Shown piece after piece: positions 33,545 through 44,869 of a stretch of 64,000 nucleotides of DNA; within the stretch, counting starts at the first letter, position 1; every line of letters begins with the position of its first letter. The position numbers were made by a program, and so were the translations under genes. Source of the stretch: Pollenia angustigena (taxonomy: Eukaryota; Arthropoda; Insecta; Diptera; Polleniidae). The notes under the pieces were generated by a model. That model saw nothing but the letters and a program-made list of their open reading frames with translations, was not told the DNA's origin and searched no databases. Location: contig OV884059.1 of NCBI GenBank assembly GCA_930367215.1, positions 150,782,511 through 150,846,510 on the forward strand, in the 5' to 3' direction.

Positions 33545-33629
33545 ATTTTGTATTGTCTCGATTATGTGAACTTTTCCATTTAGTGAACAGGCCCTGTCTG
33601 AATTAGTTCATATAAGCGAGCGTCTACTG
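33545..33629. mobile_element. pogo/Tigger-type right end, remnant
   Basis: The complement of the end reads CAGTAGACGCTCGCTTATAT followed by GAACTAATTC, and TA follows at 33630-33631. Related text (TATATGAACATCCAGAATAG, TTATGTGAACAA) appears at about 31095-31200, left of the intervening elements. An old pogo-like element has therefore probably been split by the mariner fragment and the 1.61-kb element. Confidence 0.55.
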
Positions 33630-33631
33630 TA

Positions 33632-34269
33632 TGTGAGAAAAACGTCGATTTAATGGCTATTTAAACCTATTTTTGCAGCAATAACGTATTTGTTATTAAA
33701 AGCCTTAAATTAAACATTATGGCTAAAAAATATTTAAACAAAACAAGAGCAAAACCAATTGGACAACTTATCTGATGGCTTAAAAACAAATTTTTTTTAA
33801 ATATTTTCTTAAGCCCAGTAATAAAAAGGACATGACAATAAAACAAATCGAACTATAACATAAAATGAAACTGGGACATTTGAAACCACAAAATCGTAAA
33901 CTGAAAAAATAATTCGTGTCATTTTTAATCGAATTGTTGTTGAACTACAAATTTTATTTAGTTTTCGATTTCAGTTTTTTTTTTTGTTGTATTTTTTGTT
34001 TTTATTAATGAATAACGCCGGCAATCATGTCAACCAAATGTTGCCTGTATTAATAACAAATTTATTACATACATTTGGTTTTGTGTCGCTGTTGTTTTCG
34101 TTATAAATTTGGCTTTAAATGTGTAAACTTCAGCTTAAATGTTCAATAAATGAACTAAAATTTTCAACAGCAGCAACAAAAAAGCACCTGTTTTTAGGAA
34201 TAAATTTAAAGTGTGTGCTCGTATAAAGATTTTGAGTATTGGTTTCATTTTTAGTTGCATACATTTAGT
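33632..34269. other. Non-coding AT-rich DNA, no gene seen
   Basis: No ORF, terminal repeat or recognised repeat was seen. Confidence 0.5.
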
Positions 34270-34490
34270 TTTATACCCTTCACCACAAGTGAAAAGGGTA
34301 TAAAATAAATTTTAGTTTGTCATTTCATTTGTAATCTCTACAATACCCTTGGACCCTATATAGCATATTATACATATATATTCGGGGTCCTTATGACTAG
34401 CGAACTGTCCGCCTGTCTGTTGAAATGCGGTTTCCGAAGACCGCAGAAAGGATTGGGACTAGGTAGTTGTACACGTTTGCTTTTAATGTA
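34270..34490 (+). repeat. Fly dispersed repeat with TATACCCT start
   Basis: TATACCCTTCACCACAAGTG with GAAAAGGGTATA forms the short palindromic start, followed by TTTGTCATTTCATTTGTAA and TATTCGGGGTCCTTATGAC. The same repeat type begins at 59331. A 75-bp part (GTCCGCCTGTCTGTTGAAAT and onward) recurs just right of the Helitron at about 37394. Confidence 0.6.
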
Positions 34491-35151
34491 TCTATATATA
34501 GATATATAAAAGAGTTGCGTGAGTGACTGACTCATTCATCATCGCCCAGCCCAAACCACCGACCCTAGAAACTTAAAATTTGGACTAGCGATTGGTCACT
34601 CCCCAAATCGATCCACTAAGACGGGATGTTTCGAAATTCGAATGCCTAGGGGGTAAAAAATGGTAAAACCGGGAAAATTCGTTAATCTTATGTCTCCAAA
34701 ACTGAAAGAGATGCAAAATAAATGGAATAATTGTCGTTGTTCTTCAGAAATTCGGCCCTTTTAGGAAGTAAACGGGTAAAATCTGAATTTTAGTACTTTT
34801 TTTGCCACCCCATCTATCTTTTGAACCAATAAACATAGAAACAAAGTTAAGACCACATTCAAAACTTATCAAAAAAAATACGTATACAAATTTGGTACTT
34901 TTTCGAAATTCGAACACTTAAGGGTTTAAAATCGTAACTATTTTTGGTACTTTTTTTACAAACCACTTTCCTCCATTCATTGACATATTCGTACTAAATT
35001 ATGGGCTGCCACTGCAATACTGAAATTTTTGATACTTTAATTGGGGAAAAATATAGTACCCAAAAAAGGAAATACGGGAAATTTTATATTTTTCTTTAGC
35101 TTTTTGGTTCTACTAAAGTAGCGGGTTAAATGCTTGAATTTTAAAGTTTAA

Positions 35152-37296
35152 CCCATTAAAGACTGAACCCCGATTTCGTGGTACGATTTTGATGAAATTT
35201 CACACATTTGATATTATGGGCATTTATATTGACATTGCGTTTGTTTTTTATTTTTACCTGTAAAACCTTGGCCCCTAGACCATGGATATTTTTCTACCCA
35301 CTTCGCTCTTAAAGAGTTCTAAACACAAGATTTTTTGGAAACCAAACATTTAAAAATTCATTTATTGCATGCATTGATGTGTGTGTTGTGTGCTTATTTC
35401 ACTATGTACGTTGAATCTGTCCCAGCGGGAAAAGGAAGAAGTACGGATGCCTTCTAGAGGGCCTTTGTATTCCTTCTTTTGGATGAAAAGGATGGTTAAG
35501 TTTTAAGGGCCGATGTTGGTTTTGAATAAAACACCAATTATTTAGGAAGTTATTGTCATTTATTTTTATTATGAAAATATTGGTATGGTTCAATCATGTA
35601 TGGAACAAAATATCGGCCAAATGGCTGAGGCCGTTAATGGGCCGAATTATCTCATCCTATAGCTCTTGAATTGTTGCTTGCTTATCGACGTACACCTTTT
35701 CTGTCAAATAACCCCAAAGAAAGAAGACCAACGGTGTCAAATCAAAAGATCTTGGCGGCCAATTGACATCGCCACCACGTGAGTTAACACGGCCATTGAA
35801 TTCGTTGCGCAAAAGAGCGATTGTTTCGTTAGCTGTGTGGCACCGTCCTGTTGAAAGCACATATCGTCCACATCCATATCTTCCAATCCGGGCAATAAAA
35901 AGTTCGTTATCATCTCACGATAGCGAACACCATTCACAGTAACTGCCGGACCGGCCTCATTTTGGAAAAAATACGGCCCGATGATGCCGCCAGCCCATAA
36001 GCCACACCAAACAGTCACTCTTGTAAGCGCATTGGTTTTTCGACAATCACTCTTGGATTATCATTCGCCCAAATTCGGCAACTCTGCTTATTGCCGAATC
36101 CACTGAGGTGAAAATGTGCCTCATCGCTGAATCACGAAGTGCATTTTGATTTGAACGCCCATATTAATAATAAGCCATAATAAGGTGAGGTTCACATTCA
36201 ACATTGGCCCTTTACAAGGTTTGCTCGCTTTATTCCACTCTCATATCTTTTTAAACACGTTTTCATTGCTCTCGCTTCTTTTGCAGTTACATAAGAATGG
36301 TAACGGGATCAAAAAAAAAAATTCTTTTGCTTTTGCTTGTGCGAAAAAACATAACAAAAAATGTTACTCCTTCTCTTCTCTGTTGTCATAGAAGGGAATG
36401 TGGAATGTTTTATATTTTGTACGAAAGAGCCGAGGCCTTCTTACTAATGCTTTGGATGCTGCTATGGTGTATGCCAGGAATTTACACTGCATGCTAAGAA
36501 AGCCTGAAGGATCTCCAGTCATGAGTCAATTTTATTTCATGTGAGCGTTATTGAAGCATTGGTGTAAGAGAAAAAGTTGTCACAAATGCACAAGAAATGG
36601 CAAAGCGCATGGAGAGCTTTGACCATATGATAAGCCATATTATTCAGCTTGGCCATTTCGGACAATGTGAAGCAAAACTGAGTTCGGTTGTACAAAATGC
36701 AAATTTTAGTTACACCCAAAGGCTTGTTTTGCACATTTTCATGCTGGTGTCCCAAAAAACATTAAAAATATAAAATTATCTCAATAATCGACCACAGTTG
36801 TGATATTTATTTCTTTATTTTTTACTAATAAATAGTTCATTTTACATAAAACATCGCATTTTTACTTGCCAAAAATTAAAACAAAACTATGTGTTTTGAA
36901 CCCTCTGACAGCGAAGAGGGTATTTAAATACCCATGTCATTGAATCAAACCTGTGGTCAACGTTATTGGCCCAATTTAGCTAATATTTTTTTCTAAAGCA
37001 GAGCACACCTAAGGCTATAAGTCACCATGAGGGTTTTCCGATTTTCCACTCTCCCAATTTTCCAAAGCCGTTGTCGTTCACTTTTTCCAAATATTAAAAA
37101 TTGCTAACTTGTAAGCCGCTAACTTACCCAATTAAAAGGGGCAACATTTAATTTCAAAAATTTGTTTAAGTAGTCTTATCCCTTCTTTATCTATCTGTAA
37201 AAACCAATTTCCGATACCTCTTACCTGAAGTTAGCCAGAATTTTTCTACGAAGGCTCTGTTTTTGGGTATTTAAATACCCATCCGTCCTTAATGGG
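35152..37296. mobile_element. piggyBac-like element, TTAA target, 2.15 kb
   Basis: TTAA at 35148-35151 and 37297-37300 flanks CCCATTAAAGACTGAA on the left and, as the complement of the right end, CCCATTAAGGACGGATGG. Short CCC-starting ends at TTAA are diagnostic for piggyBac. The right part has paired GGGTATTTAAATACCC palindromes. It carries no piggyBac transposase and holds a mariner remnant. The flanking Helitron sequence joins smoothly when it is removed. Confidence 0.6.
35600..36155 (-). pseudogene. mariner-type transposase, broken
   Basis: From about 36120 downward, an initial frame gives FSDEAHFHLSGFGNKQSCRI and IWANDNPRVIVEKP. The next gives MTVWCGLWAGGIIGPYFF with TVNGVRYREMI and LEDMDVDDMCFQQDGAT. 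After a frameshift near 35850 it continues HTANETIALLRNEFNGRV, WPPRSFDLTPLVFFLWGY and ATIQEL. These are the DDE motifs of a mariner-related family common in insects: the first aspartate in SDEAHF, the second in QQDGAT, the last in SFDLTPL. At least two frameshifts and a stop after IQEL disable it. The N-terminal DNA-binding part was not found. Confidence 0.85.
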
Positions 37297-37454
37297 TTAA
37301 ACCTAGAAAAATAAACTTTGGCATAACAATATGTCCACGAAGAAAAAGGAGACGCTAACGAAGTAGCGGGTATATGCTAGTATTGAATATTTCTGTCCGC
37401 CTGTCTGTTGAAATGCGGTTTCCCAAGGACCCCATAAAGGATTGGGACTAGGTT

Positions 37455-38250
37455 GTTATATACTTATGTCATATATGCACCGTTTATAATTTCTTATCAA
37501 AATTTTGCCTCTAATTTTTGTAAAAAAATTCCGTTTTTTTTCTTTAAATTTTGTTTGATAATGTGTGTTAGTAGGTGCGGGTTCTAAGAAGCTGAATTAA
37601 GTTTGGTAAAGGGTGTTAAAGATTCGGCTCTCTTGTTAATTTTCAAATCTTTTTAGTCAATAGCCGTATTTATGGAATTAAATGTTTGTCTTTTATCGTA
37701 AATTTTTATTATTATTTGTTGTAGCAATTTTTATTTTTCTCCAACCTGTCAAAGTTTTTAAATTTCATTCAGTTTGCGTGGAGTCATTATAATTGAAATT
37801 TATTAATAGATACGTTGTTTTTTAAAGTATTTTTAGATTATTGTAATTGAATTTATGAATTACAGTTGTTGAATAATTTGTTTATTTTTTTTTTCTTTTT
37901 TCAGGTGAGTTAAATTATTGACAAATTTCTGAGCTTAAATGAAAAACATGTAAGTTTATTGTTTTAATATACCTAAAGCATACTTCTAGGGGTTAATTGA
38001 GAACGGTAGTTTTTGTACAATTTCAGATGTTTATTAAATAAATAAACAATTTTTCGGTTAAAAAACAAAAGTTTAAAGGGTTTTTGGGTAAGAGGTACTT
38101 TTAAAAAACAAAATATAATATCTTGATTTATTTAAAAAAAAAATTGCCAAAGCCACGTCACACAATAGGAGATTTAAAAAAAAATAATGGAAGCAATTCA
38201 GGATTTTATAAATTTTTCATTTGTTGAGTTTTTTTTCTAATCAGTTGGCA
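37455..38250. other. Non-coding AT-rich DNA, no gene seen
   Basis: No ORF or element end could be supported. Confidence 0.5.
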
Positions 38251-38519
38251 GTTATGCAAGGGTGGATTCATACCCAAGCACTTTACTGTTTTTCTTGATA
38301 TAGGCCACCTTTCGGTTCCTTGCGGAACTCAGGCGTGACCATTCTCCCTGTTTATCGACCATGCACTATGCTTTCACCAAAAATAAAGTTCATTTTAATG
38401 TATAGCCAGTCCTTGGACTTTTCATATAATTATTAGCTATTTTATCAAAGAGGTAAAATTCAATCCTGTAAGTATTTTTACTATCCCTCCTAGGAAGAAT
38501 AGTGTAGTTCATAATATTC

Positions 38520-39400
38520 TAACCCTGTTCACTTAGCCAACTGGAAAAATCCAGTTGTTACCGGGAGCCGCCGCGCGGAGGCAGAACATTGGTTCTTGAT
38601 GCCAATCTGATGGCTTGTAAACGCACATCAGACTGACATCTTCGGCTCCCCATGATAGATAGGGACAGATGTCCAAGTTTTACATGCTTACCTGTACTAT
38701 GACGTAATTCATACATAGCGAAATGCTCACTACACCATATTTACCTGCGCAGAGTCACAACCGAAACATAGGACTTTTCACACTCCACCTGAACCGAAGG
38801 TCGGTCATTATCGAATTCAAGGGAGGCTACCAACTCATACATAACGGAAGCTCACTACGCCACCATCATACCTGCGCAGAGTCACAACCGAAACATAGGA
38901 ATTTTCACACTCCACCTGAACCGAAGGTCGGTCATTATCGATTTCAGGGGAGGCTACTAATTCATACATAACGGAAGCTCACTACGCCACCATCATATCA
39001 CTCCTTCTCATCCTTCTCTCACACCTCCAAACGTCAAACCCGGCCATACCGAGTAAGTCCATCATAACATCCTTCACACCCTTCAACGTCCTCTTCCTCC
39101 ACAAATAGTGTTACTTGGCAAAAATTTCGGCTTTCTGACCCAGATCCCTTGACATTACAAGAGTCTCCATTGCAAATGGTAGGCAAAAATGATTCCTCAA
39201 CCAATGATCAGTACAGGTGCTGCTAGTCACCTGCGGGCCACTGATCCCCGAGGAGAACCATATCACCTTAAGTACTATGGTCAATACTTCACGTCATTGA
39301 ATAAATTCAAGGACGCTAGACTTTCGGAAATTCGCACCGCCATTTCCTAGCCAGCCTCACCTAGAGCCTTTGGAATAAAATTTCAGGTGGCAATGAAAGA
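38520..39400 (+). repeat. GC-richer repeat tract with 127-bp tandem units
   Basis: Composition is distinctly less AT-rich than the flanks. From 38707 to about 38993 a unit of 126-127 bp is repeated 2.3 times, with landmarks CCTGCGCAGAGTCACAACCG (38744 and 38871), TGAACCGAAGGTCGGTCATT and CATACATAACGGAAGCTCAC. Tandem monomers before an ORF (39377 onward) would suit the 5' part of an old LINE, but I could not identify it. Confidence 0.5.
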
Positions 39401-39688
39401 CTTGAAGTCGAGTTGTATAGAATAGAAAAGACCTATAAGGAGCGGCGCCATAGATTCTCAAAGAAGGCCATCACAGAAATTACAAAAATTAAAAACGATC
39501 CTGAATTCTTGAATTCTCGAAGATTAAACATTATTTTTATTTGTGATGCTTTGGGAAGCCATTTGTTTTCAGAGATACTCTGCAACACTGCATTTATGAA
39601 GTCAGCTTTTATTTCTCATAGTTTACGATATAACAGACTGAAAATTAAAATTTGCTACGTACCTGGGTTTTGTATTTTTCAAATATGA
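39377..39688 (+). pseudogene. Unidentified ORF remnant
   Basis: A plus-strand frame reads about GGNERLEVELYRIEKTYKE then RRHRFSKKAITEITKI and runs to a stop at 39688. The start is basic and helical with no motif I recognise. It abuts the poly-A end of the Jockey insertion, and the preceding tract is repeat-like, so a fragment of an older retroelement is the likeliest reading. Confidence 0.25.
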
Positions 39689-39853
39689 GATTAAATTTTT
39701 TTTTTTTTTTGTCATTATTTTTTATTGAATCTTCATATATTAAATATGAACTAACAATAATTAATCAAATCTTAACCTAATACGTTATTTTATCTCCTGC
39801 CAGTGCCAGACAAAATTTTCTTCATCACGGGTTATGTTCACTTTTATAGGTGC

Positions 39854-42501
39854 TTATCGCTCATCTAATTGGGTAAGTGCTGCAGTGTCTCTTCTTCTTA
39901 AGCGAGTGTGGCCGCCATGATTTAAAATATTTCGAGCTAGTGGATTTGGGTGTTGTTCAAGCCTTTTTAAATATTTTATTGCATATTTTGTAATCATAGA
40001 TTTCACTAATGGCACATTGAGATCCTTATGAATGTTTGAGTTTTTAACATACCAGGGAGCGGCTGTGATTATTCGAAGAAGTTTATTTTGGCGCCTTTGA
40101 ATTTTGTCGATATTAGAGGCCGAGGCAGTGCCCCATAGTTGAATACCGTAGCACCAGATAGGCTTTAAGATAGAGTTGTAAAGTAGAAGCTTGCAATCGA
40201 GACTAAGGACAGAATTTCTTCCAATAAGCCAATGAATTTGAATGGCTTTTAGTTTCATTTGAGTTAATTTTGCCTCTATATGGCATTTCCACGTTAATCG
40301 CCGATCCAGATGTATACCGAGATATTTAACATGCGAATGTTGAGGAATTATTTGATTATTGATTGCAAAGTGAATGTTATATGTACACATTTTTGCTCAT
40401 TGACGATTATCCTCCATTGTCTTAACCATATTTCTAGTTGAAATATATGATGCTGTAAGTAACGCGATGCTTCATAACGATTTTCGTGGACGCTTAGAAA
40501 AGCTGTATCGTCTGCAAATGTTGAAGTTTGTGTGTAGTTGCTTGTTGGCATGTCCGAAGTATAAATTAAGTATAATAGGGGGCCCAGGATGCTGCCTTGT
40601 GGGACTCCAGCGGCAATGAGCTGAGGTGAACTTAAGAAATTTCCTTCTTTAATAATAAATTGACGACCGACTAAGTAGCTTTCTAGCAGCTTGTGTGTGT
40701 TTGCTGGTAAATTTTGCTTCAATTTGTGTAATAAGCCTTCATGCCAGACTTTGTCAAAAGCTTGCGAAACATCGATGAAGAGTGCTGAGCAATATTTCTT
40801 TTCTTCAAATGCTTTTCTTATGACATTTACTATTCGATGAGTCTGCTCGATTGTGCTGTGTTTTCTTCTAAATCCGAACTGATGGTTTGGAATACATCTA
40901 TTTTCACTTAAAATTGGTGTTAATTTTGAAACTAATAATTTCTCAAACAGCTTTGACATATTTGATAATAAGCTAATAGGTCTATAAGACTCAACTTTTG
41001 TATGATCTTTACCTGGCTTTGGTATCATGGTAACTAAGGAAACCTTCCATTTTTCAGGATAGTATTCAAGGCGTAAAATAGCATTAAAAATAAAAAGAAT
41101 AATTTTCTTTGCTATGCGAGGTAGCTCCAAAAGCATTTTATTACTGATTTTATCAATACCAGGTGCCTTCTTAGTGTTTAAGTCCCAAATAGCCTTTTCG
41201 ATTTTTCTTATCTCAAATCTGAGGGGAATAGCTGCTGTAGCATCAACAGGTGGTAACTCGACCGCAATATTGTGAGATATATTTGGTGTAAATACGTTTT
41301 TCAAATGATTTACAAACAGGTTTCCTTTTTCATTATCATTTCTTGCCCAACTACCATTCAAGTTTCTTAATGGTGGCTTAGATATAACTGGCCTTTTTAG
41401 ATTTCTAGCTGCACGCCATAATGAGTAGTCAGATTGTGGAGTTGCATCAAGTTCCTTAAGATATTTTTCTAGAGAAGCCGTTTTCTGATTCTGTAGCAAC
41501 TTTCTTAGCCTTTTTGTGCATTCTTTTAATAAAATCTTAAGTTGCGGGGATCTGTAAAGTTGCCACTCTCTTCGAACTCTCCTTTTTTCAGTCAAGAGCC
41601 GCTCGACATCTGAAGAACATATATTATTATTTTTAATTTTTTTGGGGGTAACGCTGGAGTGTTGAACAGCTAGTTTAAGATAACTGTCAAAGTTAACAAG
41701 AGAGAGATACACATTCTCCGGTGTACTAAGCGGAATATTTTCTGTGCAATGGGCACTGAGAAATTTTTTATATTTTAACCAATTTATTTGTGTGGCTGGC
41801 GTCGCTAAGTAACCTGACGGAAATACAATTCTATTTGGGTTCGATATAGTAACAATTGTAGGTGTGTGGTCGGATGATAATTCTAAGGAAGCTTCAACAT
41901 GAATCGTTTCTGTGGGGATGTTTTTAACCACGCCAAAGTCGATAACATCTGGAATTTTTTGCTGATCAGTAGGCCAATATGTTGGTTGCCCGCTCGCGAC
42001 CACATTTAAACCCATTTTAGAGATTGTGTTAAACAAAACACGACCTTTTGGTGTTATAAGTCGTGACCCCCAGAAGGTATGTTTAGCGTTATAATCGCCA
42101 GCGGCCAGAAAACAGGGTCCTAATGATTTATAATATTTATAATATTGGCCTTCTGATATGGAAAATCTAGGTGGAGAGTATAAAGAAGAAATTACTATGT
42201 TTCGATTTAGCTCCTCAACACAAATAGTCGTTGCTTGCAGATAGTCTTCACGGTGATCACACATAATGTAGTGTTTGACTCGAGTTTTTATTAAGATGGC
42301 AGAACCTCCACAAGCTCTATCTCGAGGGTCCTTGGTATCATATAGTATATAACCATTGATTTTAAACGTATTTCTTGAGGTCAAATGAGTTTCAGAAATC
42401 ATCATGACATCAATTTGTTTATTTTTAAGAAAGTATTCTAATTCATTTTTATGTTGGCGGATGCCGTTTGCGTTCCAAAAACAAATTTTTAAACAGTTCA
42501 T
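39854..42501 (-). pseudogene. Jockey ORF2: endonuclease and reverse transcriptase, one frameshift
   Basis: It starts at the ATG at 42501, overlapping the ORF1 stop as ATGA. The first 220 residues are an AP-type endonuclease: CFWNANGI, ISETHL, AGDYNAKHTFWGS and SSDHTP. The RT follows with KAPGIDKISN, YRPISLLSNMSKLFEKLL, ALFIDVSQAFDKVWHEGLL, GVPQGSILGPLLYLI and the catalytic FADDTAFLS, all intact. After KCVHITFTL near 40365 a one-base frameshift ends the 717-residue frame. The other frame continues HVKYLGIHLDRRLTWKCHIE, LLYNSILKPIWCYGIQLWG and IQRRQNKLLR to 39854. About 890 residues would match a typical ORF2. The single lesion makes this copy inactive in trans-independent form. Confidence 0.9.
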
Positions 42502-44015
42502 GGTTTGTTAAGTACAGCTTGCAATAACATCGATTGCATTCTAAGCATTTCCTGCATCATATTACCCATTGTGTTCGTAAAATTATTTACTGTTTGCACT
42601 AATGTTTCCATGGTTATTTCTAAACGACTTAAATTAGAAACCGGAGTTTCATCATTACTTGGCGAGGCACCTTGCATTGGCTGATGGTTTAATTTTAGGA
42701 CGTTAGCGTAAGAGGTTCTGTTATTACTAGGCTGGGGGGCTTGAATTGCATTTGTGTTTACCTGATTTGCAACCTGCATTTGAGGGGTATTTGTTTTCGG
42801 TCCAACCGTCTGCTTGACAATATTATATACTGGGCATCCTCTATAATTGGCAGTGTGATTACCGCCACAGTTGCTACATTTTTTTACGTTGGGGTCGGTT
42901 TTAGACTTATCGCAAGAAACTGTACCGTGTAGTTCACCACATACTACGCAGACAGGGGGTAAGTAGCAGTATGCCTTGGTATGGCCAAATTCTTGGCAGT
43001 TTAAGCACTGAACAGGTCCATTTTTTTTGTGCGGCTCTTCTATAGTTATTCTTCTGTAGAGAATATATTTTAAATTGTAAATAGGATGTGTTTCGTTTTT
43101 TTTAAGTTTTACGTCGCCGGGTTCAAACTCCACTCGAAAAAGTGGTTGGGGAATTTTTTCTCTATTTTTAATATTTACTACATGTTTTACCTTGAAGCCT
43201 TTTTCTTCTAGGAATGTTTTAACCTCTTCTGGGTCCACACATGAGTCAATACCCTTAATCACTACCTGTAGACCTTTACTGCTTTTCAGTTGGTAGGTAT
43301 AAAAGTTTTTTTTAAGCGTTTCGAAGTTGTTTACAATTTTGCGAAAATCATTCTCATTATTGACTTGTATTTTTGTCTCGTTTATACTTCCACGCTTTAT
43401 AGCCGCTACGTAAAACGAATTTTCACCTATCACCGATATCAAACTCTTTATGAGCTCATTTGAATTTTGCTCCCTTAGATATATCGGGGGAGGCTTGGAT
43501 GGTTTAATGACGTTTGGTGCTTCAGAGGATTCATCCTCCAGAATTGCAAAACGATTTTGAGTATTTATTTTATCAAAAGATGGTACTTTTGAGGCCGAAG
43601 CAACTGCTGCAGAGGTAGGGCTGCGTCCCCGTTTAAGCACTGTTATGTACCTGTCCATACCAACTTGTACTGTAGGCTTTTGACAACTTTTTACAGGGGG
43701 GTTTTCCATTGCATTTGTGTTTGAGTTCATGGTATCATTTCCCACTAAATTTGTTTTTGACGTCACGGCAATACTTGCTGGCCTGGCAACACTTGTCACC
43801 AAATCTTGTTGTAGTTTTTTTAATGAGTTACTACACACCGTTTGTGTAAATACCGAGGGTGAGAGGGAACGTGTTCGAGTAATTGGCTTAGCCGTTAAAT
43901 AGTTTATATTGTTTTGTTTTGTTTTATTTATTTCTGCATTCTTTTCATTTGCATTAACTAAAACGTAAACGTTTCTTTCATTTTGTCTTAGTGTTGTTTC
44001 ACTGTTTGTACTCAT
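42498..44015 (-). CDS. Jockey ORF1, gag-like nucleic-acid-binding protein
   Basis: The frame is 505 residues, intact from ATG 44015 to TGA 42498. The first 200 residues are polar and low complexity. Around residues 250-330 there is an RNA-binding-like region: LQVVIKGIDSCVDPEEVKTF, FLEEKGFKVKHVVNIKNREK, PLFRVEFEPGD. Three zinc knuckles follow at about 340-400: CLNCQEFGHTKAYCYLPP, CVVCGELHGTVSCDK and CSNCGGNHTANYRGC. The C-terminal 60 residues contain a helical METLVQTVNNFTNTMGNM stretch that may form a coiled coil. It would coat the retrotransposon RNA. The ATGA overlap with ORF2 suggests termination-reinitiation for the second protein. Confidence 0.9.
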   Translation of the reverse strand: MSTNSETTLRQNERNVYVLVNANEKNAEINKTKQNNINYLTAKPITRTRSLSPSVFTQTVCSNSLKKLQQDLVTSVARPASIAVTSKTNLVGNDTMNSNTNAMENPPVKSCQKPTVQVGMDRYITVLKRGRSPTSAAVASASKVPSFDKINTQNRFAILEDESSEAPNVIKPSKPPPIYLREQNSNELIKSLISVIGENSFYVAAIKRGSINETKIQVNNENDFRKIVNNFETLKKNFYTYQLKSSKGLQVVIKGIDSCVDPEEVKTFLEEKGFKVKHVVNIKNREKIPQPLFRVEFEPGDVKLKKNETHPIYNLKYILYRRITIEEPHKKNGPVQCLNCQEFGHTKAYCYLPPVCVVCGELHGTVSCDKSKTDPNVKKCSNCGGNHTANYRGCPVYNIVKQTVGPKTNTPQMQVANQVNTNAIQAPQPSNNRTSYANVLKLNHQPMQGASPSNDETPVSNLSRLEITMETLVQTVNNFTNTMGNMMQEMLRMQSMLLQAVLNKP

Positions 44016-44869
44016 GCAAAGAGTTGTTTTTGTTTTTCACCGTTTTGCTTTGCTTTAATATTTTTATTATTTATTGTATTTTACAACAACAAAAGAAAAA
44101 ACCAGAATTTAAATGTTTTGTTCAGAATATGTATACACATGTATGAACATTCATACGTACATACATATGTATATATTTTTACTGTTTTATTTAATTTAAT
44201 TTCATCGTTTTAAATTGTTCACTATTATGTTAAGTAATTTAAATAACAAAATATATTATTTTTTTTTTTTTTTTAAGCGTCCATTCGCTGCTTATATTTA
44301 TGTATTACAAAATCAAATGTGATTAATTAATAGTTCAAATCGTATGCGGGGCTAAAAATACACGTCTGTATCACAACAAAGCACAAACTGAACGATTAAA
44401 GATTGAAGATTAAAATTTGTTTCGATTTTTTTTCTTTTTTTTTTTGCAAAATTATTAAGAATTGCCAGCGAGAGAAATGGTTAATATTCTACAGAATGAA
44501 TTGTGGAAACACTTTTGTAATCAAAAAATTTATATGCATTTAAAGTTAAGCTTCTCAAAATATATTCCCATCGAACTAATCTCCCACTGTGCGCCAGTCG
44601 GTGTAATGGGCTTAAAAATCAGACATTAAGAAGTCTGTTATTGGTCTTTTCAAGAAATATTTGCCAGTAATTCTTTTTACTTTTTAAACTGTAGAGATAA
44701 TCTATTTTACTATTTTGCATTAGTTTTGATGAAAATTAATTGATTTTATAAAAAGATTTATGTAAAAAATAATGTTGGTATCAAGAAAGCGACATTATTT
44801 CACTTTAATCAATAGTATTTCATTATGTTTATGTGTACCATATACAAAATAGTTCTTACAATTAAATTT

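Larger units (their letters stand above)
34491..37380 (+). mobile_element. Helitron, about 2.9 kb, non-autonomous
   Basis: The 3' end is typical: a CGCTA/TAGCG hairpin (CGCTAACGAAGTAGCG), eight bases, then CTAG at 37377-37380, followed by T. The 5' end begins TC in TCTATATATAGATATATAAA followed by an AGAGTTGCGTGAGTGACTG stretch. No terminal inverted repeat and no target duplication are expected. There is no Rep/helicase coding. A related internal fragment lies at 52780-53245. A piggyBac-like element fills most of its length. Confidence 0.7.
39694..44406 (-). mobile_element. Jockey-clade LINE, about 4.7 kb, nearly complete
   Basis: This minus-strand non-LTR retrotransposon has two overlapping genes, a 3' untranslated region of about 145 bp and a poly-A tail (T run at about 39694-39709). 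AGATTAAA stands next to the tail (about 39686-39693) and again at 44407-44414, and could be the target duplication. That would put the 5' end near 44406. The length, gene order and near-intact frames indicate a young insertion. The exact 5' end is uncertain. Confidence 0.8.

Noticed and set aside
42741..43902. Plus-strand ORFs inside the LINE
   Set aside because: They are antisense shadows of Jockey ORF1.
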